This document shows, one piece after another, positions 1 to 10,253 of a stretch of 38,574 nucleotides of DNA. The notes under the pieces were generated by a model. That model saw nothing but the letters and a program-made list of their open reading frames with translations. It had not been told where the DNA came from and searched no databases. The translations under genes were made by a program, and so were the position numbers. Source of the DNA: Pseudopelagicola sp. (lineage in GTDB: Bacteria > Pseudomonadota > Alphaproteobacteria > Rhodobacterales > Rhodobacteraceae); the NCBI GenBank assembly GCA_026195905.1, contig JAPHRE010000036.1:1-38574 (forward strand), read 5' to 3'. Position 1 is the stretch's first letter. Every line of letters starts with the position of its first letter.

Positions 1-786
1 ATGCCGAGGGCGACGGCGATGATGGGGGTGCCGACCTTTTATACCCGCCTGCTTGATGATCCGCGCCTGACGAAGGAGCGGGCCGCAAACATGCGTCTAT
101 TCATTTCCGGGTCTGCGCCGCTTCTCGTCGATACGCATGAGAAATGGGAGGCGCGCACGGGGCACCGGATTCTTGAGCGTTACGGTATGACAGAGACGAA
201 TATGAGCACCTCGAACCCTTACGAGGGCGAGCGCCGCGCCGGGACGGTGGGGTTTCCCTTGCCCGGTGTTGAGGCGCGGATTCGCAAGGAGGGGGAGGTT
301 GTTCCCACCGGCGAAATCGGGGGTCTTGAGGTACGCGGCGATAACGTGTTTCAGGGCTATTGGCAGATGCCCGAAAAGACGGCGGAAGAGCTTTTGCCGG
401 ATGGGTGGTTTATCACCGGCGATCTCGCGAAGTTTGATGCGGATGGCTATGTAACCATTGTCGGGCGATCCAAGGATTTGGTTATTACCGGCGGGTTCAA
501 TGTCTATCCCAAGGAGATCGAATCCCTGATTGATGATCTTGATGGTGTGCTTGAAAGCGCCGTCATTGGCGTGCCGCATCCCGATTTTGGTGAGGCGGTT
601 GTTGCCGTGGTGGTGCCAGAGGGCGAGGGCACGTCCGAGGCGGCAATCATGGGCGCGCTGGGCGATAAGATCGCCAAGTTCAAACAGCCCAAGAAAGTTA
701 TCCTTCTGCCAGAACTGCCGCGCAACACGATGGGCAAAGTGCAGAAAAAGACGCTTCGTGAGGACTATGCGGGGGTGTTTGCCTGA
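1..786 (+). CDS. matB: Malonyl-CoA synthetase (AMP-forming acyl-CoA ligase), 3' part only
   Basis: This is the C-terminal 261 residues of an ANL-superfamily acyl-CoA synthetase; the start lies upstream of the window. The adenylation motif YGMTETNMSTSNPY, followed by GERRAGTVGFPLPGVEARI, resembles the MatB group that makes malonyl-CoA from malonate, ATP and CoA. The hinge motif GYVTIVGRSKDLVITGGFNV and the C-terminal catalytic lysine motif LPRNTMGKVQKKTL are intact, so the protein looks functional. MatB is often paired with malonyl-CoA decarboxylase, which could lie upstream but cannot be seen. A P450 gene follows on the same strand after about 107 bp. The substrate is inferred from motif resemblance; another short-chain dicarboxylate or acyl-CoA ligase is possible. 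Confidence 0.8.
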   Translation: MPRATAMMGVPTFYTRLLDDPRLTKERAANMRLFISGSAPLLVDTHEKWEARTGHRILERYGMTETNMSTSNPYEGERRAGTVGFPLPGVEARIRKEGEVVPTGEIGGLEVRGDNVFQGYWQMPEKTAEELLPDGWFITGDLAKFDADGYVTIVGRSKDLVITGGFNVYPKEIESLIDDLDGVLESAVIGVPHPDFGEAVVAVVVPEGEGTSEAAIMGALGDKIAKFKQPKKVILLPELPRNTMGKVQKKTLREDYAGVFA

Positions 787-796
787 CTTTCAGTCA

Positions 797-831
797 GCGC
801 CTGCGGCGCGAGTATTTTTGCCAAGATGAAG
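797..831 (+). repeat. Dispersed intergenic repeat, copy A
   Basis: A short hairpin (GCGCC, 797-801, with GGCGC, 805-809; loop TGC) is followed by GAGTATTTTTGCCAAGATGAAG-like sequence. The GAGTATTT and CCAAGATGA blocks recur at 4191-4224, 12646-12677 and, inverted, at 20171-20200. This copy lies just downstream of the malonyl-CoA synthetase stop, where the hairpin and T-run could act as a weak terminator. The other copies do not all sit at gene ends. Confidence 0.6.
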
Positions 832-893
832 AGCCGGGTTGCGCGAATGCGGGGCCGGTGGAACAGTGAGGCATGGGTTTGGGGAGGAAAGCC

Positions 894-2063
894 ATGTCTG
901 ATGCACCGGTGTTTGAGATTGATCCAGAGGCGTTTTGGCAAGACCCCTATCCGATGCTTGCGCGGATGCGGTCCGAGGCGCCGATTGCCTATGTGCCGCA
1001 ATTGGGCGCAACGCTTTTGACCAAGCGGGATACGATTTTCGAGAATGAAAAGCGAACCGAGGTGTTTTCCTCGGATCAGCCGGAGGGCCTTATGACGGTT
1101 CTCATGGGGCAAAACATGATGCGCAAGGACGGGGCCGAGCATATGGCCGAGCGCAAGGCGATTTTTCCGACCGTATCGCCCAAGACGGTGCGCGATGTGT
1201 GGAAGGCGCAGTTCGAGGCGCGCACGGCGGAGATTTTGGGCCGGGTCGGGCCGCAGGGGCGCGCGGATATGGTTGCCGATATTGCGCGGCCGATTTCTGG
1301 CGAGGCGCTTAAGGCGATCACCGGCCTCACCAACATGACATGGCAGGAGATGGATCGGGTCAGTCAGGGGATGATTGACGGCTGTGCCAATTATGCGGGG
1401 GATGCGCAGGTCGAGGCCCATTGTCACGATTGCACCGCTTCTATTGACCGTCATATCGACGCGCGGATGCCGGAGCTTGCGGCGGCGCCGGACCAGTCTC
1501 TTTTGTCGGTGCAGATGCAGGCGGGGCTATCGAAGGACACGATCCGGGCCAATGTGAAGCTGGCCATCTCGGGCGGGCAGAATGAGCCGCGGGATGCGAT
1601 TGCCGGGGCGGTCTGGGCGATGTTGCAGCACCCGGAGCAGTTGGGGATGGTGCGGGCCGGGGAGGCAAGCTGGCTTCAGGCGTTCGAGGAATATGCGCGG
1701 TGGGTTTCTCCCATCGGCATGTCTCCCCGCCGTATCGCGCAGCGGGCCGAGGTCGACGGGATCACCTTTGAGCCGGAGGATCGGGTTTTCCTCATGTTCG
1801 GGTCGGGGAACCGCGATGAGGACGTGTTCGCGCGTGCGGAGGTGTTTGACATCACGCGCGATCTCTCGGCGTCGATCAGTTTCGGGGCGGGGCCGCATTT
1901 CTGTGCCGGGGCCTGGGCGTCGAAATGTTTGATCGCAGAGGTGGCCTTGCCGATGATTTTTGACCGTCTTGGGGGGCTGCGCCTTGAGGGCGAGACGCGG
2001 TTTGGCGGATGGGCGTTTCGCGGTCCGTTAACCATGCCGGTGGCGTGGGATCAGGTCAGGTAA
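894..2063 (+). CDS. Cytochrome P450 with an unusual I-helix
   Basis: A 389-residue soluble bacterial P450. The start at 894 is chosen because GGGGAGGAAA lies just upstream; an in-frame ATG at 873 lacks such a site. The K-helix ExxR is E266-Y-A-R269 and the heme-thiolate loop is FGAGPHFCAG with proximal Cys337. The I-helix segment that normally reads (A/G)Gx(D/E)T reads SGGQNEPRDA here, so the acid-alcohol pair is Asn230-Glu231 followed by Pro232. No ferredoxin or ferredoxin reductase gene is adjacent, so redox partners are probably encoded elsewhere. The substrate cannot be read from sequence. The 3' end overlaps the convergent AEC transporter gene by 13 bp. Confidence 0.9.
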   Translation: MSDAPVFEIDPEAFWQDPYPMLARMRSEAPIAYVPQLGATLLTKRDTIFENEKRTEVFSSDQPEGLMTVLMGQNMMRKDGAEHMAERKAIFPTVSPKTVRDVWKAQFEARTAEILGRVGPQGRADMVADIARPISGEALKAITGLTNMTWQEMDRVSQGMIDGCANYAGDAQVEAHCHDCTASIDRHIDARMPELAAAPDQSLLSVQMQAGLSKDTIRANVKLAISGGQNEPRDAIAGAVWAMLQHPEQLGMVRAGEASWLQAFEEYARWVSPIGMSPRRIAQRAEVDGITFEPEDRVFLMFGSGNRDEDVFARAEVFDITRDLSASISFGAGPHFCAGAWASKCLIAEVALPMIFDRLGGLRLEGETRFGGWAFRGPLTMPVAWDQVR

Positions 2064-2995
2064 AAGAGCAGCGCCGAGAGGGTCACAAAGGCGACCGAGG
2101 TCGCCATGAGCATGGCGATGGAGGCGATGCCCTGAAGCCCGTGTTCTTGGGCAAAGACGGTATAGAGGCCGAACATCGGGATCGCGGCGGAGAGGATCAC
2201 GGCGGCAAAGAGGTCGGGCGAGAGCGTTGTGAGGCCAAGGCTTGTCAGAGAGACGGCGGCGAGGGCGACCATCGCCGGGTGCAGGATCAGCTTGGCCGAG
2301 GCGATCTGGGTCGCGAGGCGCCAGTTGCCCTTGAGGGGCAGGCCAACAAGCGCGCCGCCGATCACGATCAGCGACAGGGCCGAAGCAGAGGCGGCGAGCA
2401 TCTGAAACAGGCGGTTTAGCGGGTCCGGGATCGGGACGGAGAGGACCGAGGCGGCAAGGCCAAGCAGCAATCCGATGACCATCGGGCGTTTGAGGACGCC
2501 AAGCAGGATCGCGGCGATGCGGCGGGTCAGGGAGAGACCCGCGCCGCCTTGTGCCATGTCGAGCAGGATCAGGCAGATCGGGATCAAGAGCACGTTTTCC
2601 ACCAGCATATTGAGCGCGAGGATCACAGCGGCATGGTCGGGAAACACAAGGAGCATCAGCGGAAAGCCGATAAACCCCGAATTGGGGCAGGTTGAACCCA
2701 TGACGGCGATGGCGCGGCGGCCCTTGTCCGGCGCGGTGGCCGAGAACCAGAGAAAGGCGATTGCGATGGTGCCAAGCCCGCCAAGCGCGAAGGCGAGCAT
2801 ATAGCCGGGGTTGAGAACTTCGGCGAAATCGCGACTCGCCACGGCGTGAAAGAGGAGCGCCGGGAGGGCGATATCCATCACGTATTTGCCCAGAACCTTG
2901 AGGTCGGCCGGTTTGAACCAGCCGCGCCGCACGGTCAGATAGCCGATGGCAATGGCGGCGTAGATCGGGAAGGTGATGGAGAGGATCGCGCCCAA
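2051..2995 (-). CDS. AEC-family transporter (auxin efflux carrier/MdcF-like permease)
   Basis: A 314-residue integral membrane protein with about ten hydrophobic segments arranged as two five-helix halves, typical of the AEC family, which includes malonate permease MdcF and auxin efflux carriers. The first codon appears to be TTG at 2995, only 3 nt after the aroC stop, with no strong ribosome binding site. Translation is probably coupled to aroC. The next Met is about 40 residues in and would remove the first membrane helix. A malonate-related substrate is suggested by the nearby malonyl-CoA synthetase, but that gene is on the other strand, so the substrate is inference only. Confidence 0.8.
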   Translation of the reverse strand: MGAILSITFPIYAAIAIGYLTVRRGWFKPADLKVLGKYVMDIALPALLFHAVASRDFAEVLNPGYMLAFALGGLGTIAIAFLWFSATAPDKGRRAIAVMGSTCPNSGFIGFPLMLLVFPDHAAVILALNMLVENVLLIPICLILLDMAQGGAGLSLTRRIAAILLGVLKRPMVIGLLLGLAASVLSVPIPDPLNRLFQMLAASASALSLIVIGGALVGLPLKGNWRLATQIASAKLILHPAMVALAAVSLTSLGLTTLSPDLFAAVILSAAIPMFGLYTVFAQEHGLQGIASIAMLMATSVAFVTLSALLFYLT

Positions 2996-2998
2996 GGC

Positions 2999-4102
2999 CT
3001 AGCCGATCTTGCCGCGATTTTCTCCGACCTGACCGCGATGCAGGAGCAGGTGGTCGAGGATCACGCAGGCCATCATCGCCTCGCCCACGGGCACGGCGCG
3101 GATACCGACGCAGGGGTCGTGTCGGCCTTTGGTGATGACCTCGATGGGGGTTCCGTCCTTGCGGATGGACCGGCGCGGCGACAGGATCGACGAGGTTGGC
3201 TTGACGGCGAAACGCACGGTGATGTCCTGGCCCGTGGAAATCCCGCCGAGGATGCCGCCGGCATGGTTCGAGCCGTATTCGGGGCCGTTTTCACCCATGA
3301 ATATCTCGTCGGCATTGTCCGTCCCGGTAAGGCGGGCGGCGGCCATGCCTTCGCCGATCTCGACGCCTTTGACGGCGTTGATCGACATCATCGCGGCGGC
3401 AAGATCGGTATCAAGCTTGCCATAGACCGGCGCGCCGAGGCCTGCGGGCACATTGCGGGCCACGACCTCGACAATCGCGCCGACCGAGTTGTGATCCTTG
3501 CGCAGTTTCTGGAGGTAGTCCTCCCATTTTTGCGCGATCTCGGGCGATTGGGGAATCCAGAACGGATTCTGGTCGATCTGATCCCAGTCGAATTGGGCGC
3601 GGTCGATGTCGAGGTCGCCCATAGCGGTCATATAGCCCTTGATCTCGATCCCCGGCACAAGCGCGGCAAGCGCCTCGCGGGCAACGCCCCCGGCGGCAAC
3701 ACGGGCCGCGGTTTCGCGCGCCGAGGAGCGCCCGCCGCCGCGATAATCGCGGATGCCGTATTTCTGCCAATAGGTGATGTCGGCGTGGCCGGGGCGGAAG
3801 GTCTCGGAGATATCGCCGTAATCGCGGCTACGCTGATCGGTGTTTTCGATCATGAGCTGAATCGGGGTGCCGGTCGACTGGCCCTCGAACACGCCGGAAA
3901 GAATTTTCACGGCGTCGGGTTCATTGCGCTGGGTCATGTTTTTGTTTTGACCGGGGCGGCGTTTGTCGAGCCATTGTTGGAGCATTTCGGCGTCTATCGG
4001 CACGCCGGGAGGGCAACCATCGACGGTCGCCCCAAGCGCGGGCCCGTGGCTTTCGCCCCAAGTTGTGACGCGGAAGAGATGTCCGAAACTGTTCATCGAC
4101 AT
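2999..4102 (-). CDS. aroC: Chorismate synthase
   Basis: A 367-residue enzyme of normal family length. It converts 5-enolpyruvylshikimate-3-phosphate to chorismate using reduced FMN, the last step of the shikimate pathway. The N-terminal signature [20 protein letters not shown] and the internal RSRDYGDI and [17 protein letters not shown] motifs are intact. The start at 4102 has AGGAG seven bases upstream; a second ATG at 4096 is less well placed. The AEC transporter follows after 3 nt, so the two form a probable operon. The gene is divergent from the thiamine transport operon. Confidence 0.97.
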   Translation of the reverse strand: MSMNSFGHLFRVTTWGESHGPALGATVDGCPPGVPIDAEMLQQWLDKRRPGQNKNMTQRNEPDAVKILSGVFEGQSTGTPIQLMIENTDQRSRDYGDISETFRPGHADITYWQKYGIRDYRGGGRSSARETAARVAAGGVAREALAALVPGIEIKGYMTAMGDLDIDRAQFDWDQIDQNPFWIPQSPEIAQKWEDYLQKLRKDHNSVGAIVEVVARNVPAGLGAPVYGKLDTDLAAAMMSINAVKGVEIGEGMAAARLTGTDNADEIFMGENGPEYGSNHAGGILGGISTGQDITVRFAVKPTSSILSPRRSIRKDGTPIEVITKGRHDPCVGIRAVPVGEAMMACVILDHLLLHRGQVGENRGKIG

Positions 4103-4190
4103 GGAAATGCTCCTTTGTTCTCGCCGGAATAGCCGCCGGGGGGCAGTTTCTCAAGGGCTATCGCGGGCTGGCAGGGCTTTGAGGATTTGA

Positions 4191-4224
4191 GGCCTCCGGC
4201 GGGAGTATTTTCGCCAAGATGAAG
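4191..4224 (+). repeat. Dispersed intergenic repeat, copy B
   Basis: GGCCTCCGGCGGGAGTATTT followed by TCGCCAAGATGAAG, matching copies A, C and D over GAGTATTT and CCAAGATGA. CTCC and GGAG can form a 4-bp hairpin around GGCG. This copy sits between the divergent aroC and thiB genes, upstream of both, so it is not a terminator for either gene. Confidence 0.6.
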
Positions 4225-4297
4225 CCTGGCGTGCGCATATGTTTCTTGTTGGGGGGAAATACCTCGGGGGGCGGGAGGCGTTGGCACGGCAAAAGGC

Positions 4298-4326
4298 TTG
4301 TCATTGAGAGGGCTGCCGCCTAGGGT
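4298..4326 (+). promoter_or_regulatory. Possible sigma-70-type promoter for thiBPQ
   Basis: TTGTCA at 4298-4303, a 17-nt spacer and TAGGGT at 4321-4326. The -35 matches 5 of 6 consensus bases and the -10 matches 3 of 6. A transcript starting about 7 nt downstream would begin at the first base-paired position of the TPP aptamer (4334), which supports the placement. Confidence 0.4.
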
Positions 4327-4333
4327 TCCGGCC

Positions 4334-4427
4334 ACCTCGGGGTGCCTGTTGCGTGAGGCGACAGGTTGAGATGCGATTGATGCGAACCCGTTGAACCTGA
4401 ACCGGTTAAGACCGGCGGAGGGAAGGT
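4334..4427 (+). promoter_or_regulatory. TPP riboswitch (THI element) controlling thiBPQ
   Basis: This has the THI-box layout. P1 is ACCT (4334-4337) with AGGT (4424-4427). P2 includes GGGT (4340-4343) with ACCC (4386-4389). P3 is CCTGT (4345-4349) with ACAGG (4361-4365), followed by the conserved TTGAGA core. The second arm has GAACCTGA and P5 (CCGG 4402-4405 with CCGG 4412-4415), followed by GCGGAGGGA. The element lies 49 nt upstream of the thiB start. GGCGGAG (4414-4420) can alternatively pair with CTCCGCC (4448-4454), and CTCC (4448-4451) can pair with the thiB Shine-Dalgarno GGAG (4467-4470). That suggests control of translation initiation, with TPP turning expression off. Confidence 0.92.
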
Positions 4428-4475
4428 ATGGTTTGCCCCAGAACTTGCTCCGCCCGTCGCATTTTGGAGGATACC

Positions 4476-5474
4476 ATGAAGTATCTTGCGTTTGCAGCGG
4501 GAACCCTTTTGGCGACGGCCGCATTGGCCGAGACGCCCGTTCTCACAGTATACACCTATGACAGTTTCGTCGCCGATTGGGGCCCCGGCCCGCAGATCGA
4601 GGCGGCGTTTGAAGAGACCTGCGGCTGTGATCTTAAATTCGTCGGCGCAGGCGATGGCGCGGCGCTTTTGGCCCGTATCAAGCTTGAAGGCGCGCGCAGC
4701 GAGGCCGATGTTGTGCTTGGCCTTGATACCAACCTAAGCGGAGCCGCCGCACAGGCAGGCCTTTTTGCGCCGCATGGACAACGCGTTGTGCCCGATATGC
4801 CCAATCCGTTTGGCGCGGCGGGGGCGTGGGATGATCCGCTTTTCCTGCCTTATGACTGGGGCTATTTCGCGTTTGTTTATGACAAAACAAAGCTTACCGA
4901 CGTGCCGACGAGTTTCGATGCGCTGGCAGCGTCGGATGTAAAGATTGTGATTCAAGACCCGCGCTCGTCGACGCCGGGGCTTGGCCTTCTTCTCTGGATC
5001 AAAGAGCAATATGGCGACGAGGCGGCGGCGCTTTGGGAGGGCTTGGCCGATAATGTCGTGACCGTGACCAAGGGCTGGTCCGAGGCATATGGGCTTTTCC
5101 TTGAGGGAGAGGCGGATATGGTTCTGTCTTATACGACTTCGCCCGCCTATCACATCGTGGCCGAGGGCGACACGAGCAAGGCGGCCGCGGCCTTCCCGTC
5201 GCATTATATGCAGATCGAGGTTGCCGGAAAGCTCGCACGGTCGGATCAGTCGGAATTGGCGGATCAGTTCCTTACCTTTATGACCACGGATGCGTTTCAG
5301 GCGATCATCCCGACAACAAATTGGATGTATCCGGCCTTTGCGCCCAAAGGGGCGTTGCCGGATGGGTTTGCCGCGCCGATTGGTGCGGAACAGGCGCGGT
5401 TGATCCCGGCCGATGACGTGGCCTCGATCCGGGAGGAGGCGCTGGCGGAATGGCTGGCCGTGCTTTCCAAGTAA
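4476..5474 (+). CDS. thiB: Thiamine ABC transporter, periplasmic binding protein
   Basis: A 332-residue secreted solute-binding protein. The signal peptide is MKYLAFAAGTLLATAALA, cut before ETPVL. The start is set by GGAGG at 4467-4471 ahead of ATG 4476. The mature protein begins LTVYTYDSFVADWGPGPQIE, typical of ThiB/TbpA, which binds thiamine and its phosphates in the periplasm. It is the first gene of thiB-thiP-thiQ; its last 25 bp overlap the thiP start. The TPP riboswitch immediately upstream independently supports a thiamine role. Confidence 0.95.
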   Translation: MKYLAFAAGTLLATAALAETPVLTVYTYDSFVADWGPGPQIEAAFEETCGCDLKFVGAGDGAALLARIKLEGARSEADVVLGLDTNLSGAAAQAGLFAPHGQRVVPDMPNPFGAAGAWDDPLFLPYDWGYFAFVYDKTKLTDVPTSFDALAASDVKIVIQDPRSSTPGLGLLLWIKEQYGDEAAALWEGLADNVVTVTKGWSEAYGLFLEGEADMVLSYTTSPAYHIVAEGDTSKAAAAFPSHYMQIEVAGKLARSDQSELADQFLTFMTTDAFQAIIPTTNWMYPAFAPKGALPDGFAAPIGAEQARLIPADDVASIREEALAEWLAVLSK

Positions 5475-7000
5475 GGCGCTGGCCGGGGGGCGTGGCGGCG
5501 GGATTGGTCGCCATGCTTATCCTTGGCACGCTATTGGCTGTTGCCCTGCGCGCCGAGGCGGGGCGCGGGCTTGGGCCGTCCGATTGGGCGGCCATTCGCT
5601 TTACCCTTTGGCAGGCTGTGCTGTCTTCGACTCTGAGCGTGATGCTGGCGGTTCCCGTGGCGCGGGCCTTGGCGCGGCGGGCTTTTTGGGGTCGGCGGCT
5701 TGTCATCGCGTTCCTTGGGGCGCCGTTTATTCTTCCGGTGATTGTTGCGGTGCTTGGGCTGCTTTCGGTGTTTGGCCGGGGCGGTATTCTCAACGTGGCG
5801 CTGCGGTTTGTCGGTTTGCCGGAGGTGACGGTTTACGGCTTGCATGGCGTTGTGCTGGCGCATGTGTTCTTTAACCTGCCGCTGGCGACGCGGCTTATCC
5901 TGCAAGCATGGCAAGAAATTCCGGCCGAGCGGTTTCGCCTTGCAGCGCAGCTTGGGTTTGGCGCGCGCGATATGGCGCGGGTGATCGAAAGGCCGATGCT
6001 GCGCCGGGTGGTGCCCTTGGCGGCTGCGGTGATTTTCGCGCTTTGCATCTCGAGTTTTACGGTTGCGCTGACGCTTGGCGGTGGGCCAAGGGCGACGACC
6101 GTGGAGCTTGCCATTTATGAGGCGTTTCATTTTGAATTTGATCTTGGGCGGGCGGCGTTGCTTGCTTTGGTGCAGATTGTCCTTGTGGGTGTGGCGGCGG
6201 TTCTTGCGTTGCGCGCGTCGGTTGCAGAGGGCTTTGGTGCAGGTATGGACCGGGTTGTCACGCGATGGGATTCGGGCGGGTTGCGCCAGATTAGTCTCGA
6301 TTTTGGGGTGATTGTCGCGGCGTCTCTGTTCCTATTGGTGCCGATCTTGATGGTTGTGGTGGAGGGCGCGGCGGGGCTTTGGCGTATGCCGGTTCAGGTC
6401 TGGAGCGCGGCGGGCGTTTCGCTTGCTGTGGCGCTTGTATCGACGGCGATCATGCTTGTGCTTGCCCTGCCGATTGCCATTGCCGCCGCCGCGTGGCGCG
6501 GGTTTGAGGCGGTTGGGTTATTGGGTATTGCGGCCTCGCCGCTTGTTGTTGGGGTGGGGTTGTTTATCGTGATCTTTCCGATTGCTGATCCGTTCACCCT
6601 CGCCCTGCCGATCACGGCGCTTGTCAATGCGGTCATGGCGTTGCCTTTCGCGCTGCGTATCCTTGTGGGGCCAGTGCGGGATGTGGTCGCGGGGTATGGG
6701 CGGTTGAGTGCGACGCTTGGGATTGGTGGATGGGCGTGGCTCCGGTTGATCCTATTGCCGCGTTTGCGGGGGCCGCTTGGGTTTGCGGCGGGTCTTACGG
6801 CGGCGCTTTCGATGGGCGACCTCGGGGTGATCGCGCTTTTTGCCGATGCGGAGACAGCGACCCTTCCCTTGCAGATGTATCGCCTCATGGGCAGCTATCA
6901 GATGGAAGCCGCAGCCGGGGCGGCGGTCCTTCTTCTGGGGCTGAGCTTTGGGCTATTCTGGGTCTTTGACAGGGGAGGGCGCAACCATGTTGACGCTTGA
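5450..7000 (+). CDS. thiP: Thiamine ABC transporter, fused permease
   Basis: A 516-residue inner-membrane permease made of two tandem binding-protein-dependent transport domains with about twelve membrane helices. Each half carries an EAA-like cytoplasmic loop: the first near ERFRLAAQLGFGARDMARVI, the second near GRLSATLGIGGWAWLRLILL. It forms the channel of the ThiBPQ importer. ATG 5450 overlaps the thiB end by 25 bp, has GGGAGGAGG upstream, and gives a basic N-terminus before the first helix. The 3' end overlaps thiQ by 14 bp, so the three genes are translationally coupled. Confidence 0.95.
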   Translation: MAGRAFQVRRWPGGVAAGLVAMLILGTLLAVALRAEAGRGLGPSDWAAIRFTLWQAVLSSTLSVMLAVPVARALARRAFWGRRLVIAFLGAPFILPVIVAVLGLLSVFGRGGILNVALRFVGLPEVTVYGLHGVVLAHVFFNLPLATRLILQAWQEIPAERFRLAAQLGFGARDMARVIERPMLRRVVPLAAAVIFALCISSFTVALTLGGGPRATTVELAIYEAFHFEFDLGRAALLALVQIVLVGVAAVLALRASVAEGFGAGMDRVVTRWDSGGLRQISLDFGVIVAASLFLLVPILMVVVEGAAGLWRMPVQVWSAAGVSLAVALVSTAIMLVLALPIAIAAAAWRGFEAVGLLGIAASPLVVGVGLFIVIFPIADPFTLALPITALVNAVMALPFALRILVGPVRDVVAGYGRLSATLGIGGWAWLRLILLPRLRGPLGFAAGLTAALSMGDLGVIALFADAETATLPLQMYRLMGSYQMEAAAGAAVLLLGLSFGLFWVFDRGGRNHVDA

Positions 7001-7679
7001 AAACGTGATGATCCGGCAGGGCGATTTCACGCTTGGCGCAGATTTGTCGATTGATGCCGGGGCGCGGGTTGCCGTGATCGGGCCGTCAGGGGCGGGGAAA
7101 TCGACGCTTCTTGCGCTCATCGCCGGGTTCTTTGCGCCGGACAGTGGGCGGATCGTGTGGAATGGGCGCGATATGACCGGGGATGCGCCGGGCGCGCGGC
7201 CCGTGGCGATGGTCTTTCAGGACAATAACCTTTTTCCGCACATGACAGTGGCGGAGAATGTGGGGCTTGGGCTTCGGCCGGATTTGCGGCTTGGCCCGGA
7301 GGAAAAGGCGCGGGTCGAGGAGGCGCTTGGCCGGGTTGGCCTTGGGGGGTATGACGGGCGCAAGCCTGCGGCGCTCTCGGGGGGGCAGCAGAGCCGCGCG
7401 GCCTTGGCGCGGGTGTTGGTGCAGGATCGGCCTTTTGTTCTATTGGATGAACCGTTTGCGGCGCTTGGACCGGCGCTTAAGGCCGAAATGCTCGACCTTT
7501 TACAAGAGGTGCTTGAGACCACGGGCGCGGGTCTTTTGATGGTGAGCCATGACCCGGATGACGCGCGCCGGATTGCGCCACAGACGATTTTGGTCGCCGA
7601 TGGGCGCGCCGATGCACCTATGCCGACCGATGCGCTTTTGGATGACCCGCCCCCGGTGCTTCGGGCGTATCTTGGATAA
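6987..7679 (+). CDS. thiQ: Thiamine ABC transporter, ATP-binding protein
   Basis: A 230-residue ABC ATPase that powers ThiBP. It has Walker A GPSGAGKST, Q-loop MVFQDNNLFPHMTV, signature LSGGQQSRAALARVL, Walker B FVLLDEPFAALG and the H-loop in VSHDPDDARR. The short length without a regulatory domain fits ThiQ. The start at 6987 (MLTLENVM) has GGGGAGGG upstream and overlaps the thiP end. A strong hairpin terminator follows at once and separates it from convergent gyrB. Confidence 0.94.
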   Translation: MLTLENVMIRQGDFTLGADLSIDAGARVAVIGPSGAGKSTLLALIAGFFAPDSGRIVWNGRDMTGDAPGARPVAMVFQDNNLFPHMTVAENVGLGLRPDLRLGPEEKARVEEALGRVGLGGYDGRKPAALSGGQQSRAALARVLVQDRPFVLLDEPFAALGPALKAEMLDLLQEVLETTGAGLLMVSHDPDDARRIAPQTILVADGRADAPMPTDALLDDPPPVLRAYLG

Positions 7680-7682
7680 CAA

Positions 7683-7716
7683 AAACGCGGCGCCGGATAA
7701 AATCGGCGCCGCGTTT
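7683..7716. terminator. Bidirectional intrinsic terminator between thiQ and gyrB
   Basis: A perfect 13-bp stem (7683-7695 with 7704-7716) encloses an 8-nt loop. Its arms begin with AAA and end with TTT, so it can work in both directions. It sits between the convergent thiBPQ and gyrB genes. Confidence 0.85.
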
Positions 7717-7739
7717 GAATTTCAGCCCCCCGGAGGGGA

Positions 7740-10232
<2,493 letters not shown>

Positions 10233-10253
10233 TTACCGATTCGGGGCGGTGGC

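Noticed and set aside
873-893. Upstream ATG start for the P450
   Set aside because: The extra seven residues span the ribosome binding site GGGGAGGAAA that serves ATG 894.
2846-4132. A 428-codon open frame on the plus strand
   Set aside because: Antisense to aroC, with low-complexity Gly/His/Asp-rich translation.
7722-7738. CCCC/GGGG hairpin beside the gyrB end
   Set aside because: Short and without a T-run; the 13-bp terminator at 7683-7716 already explains the junction.
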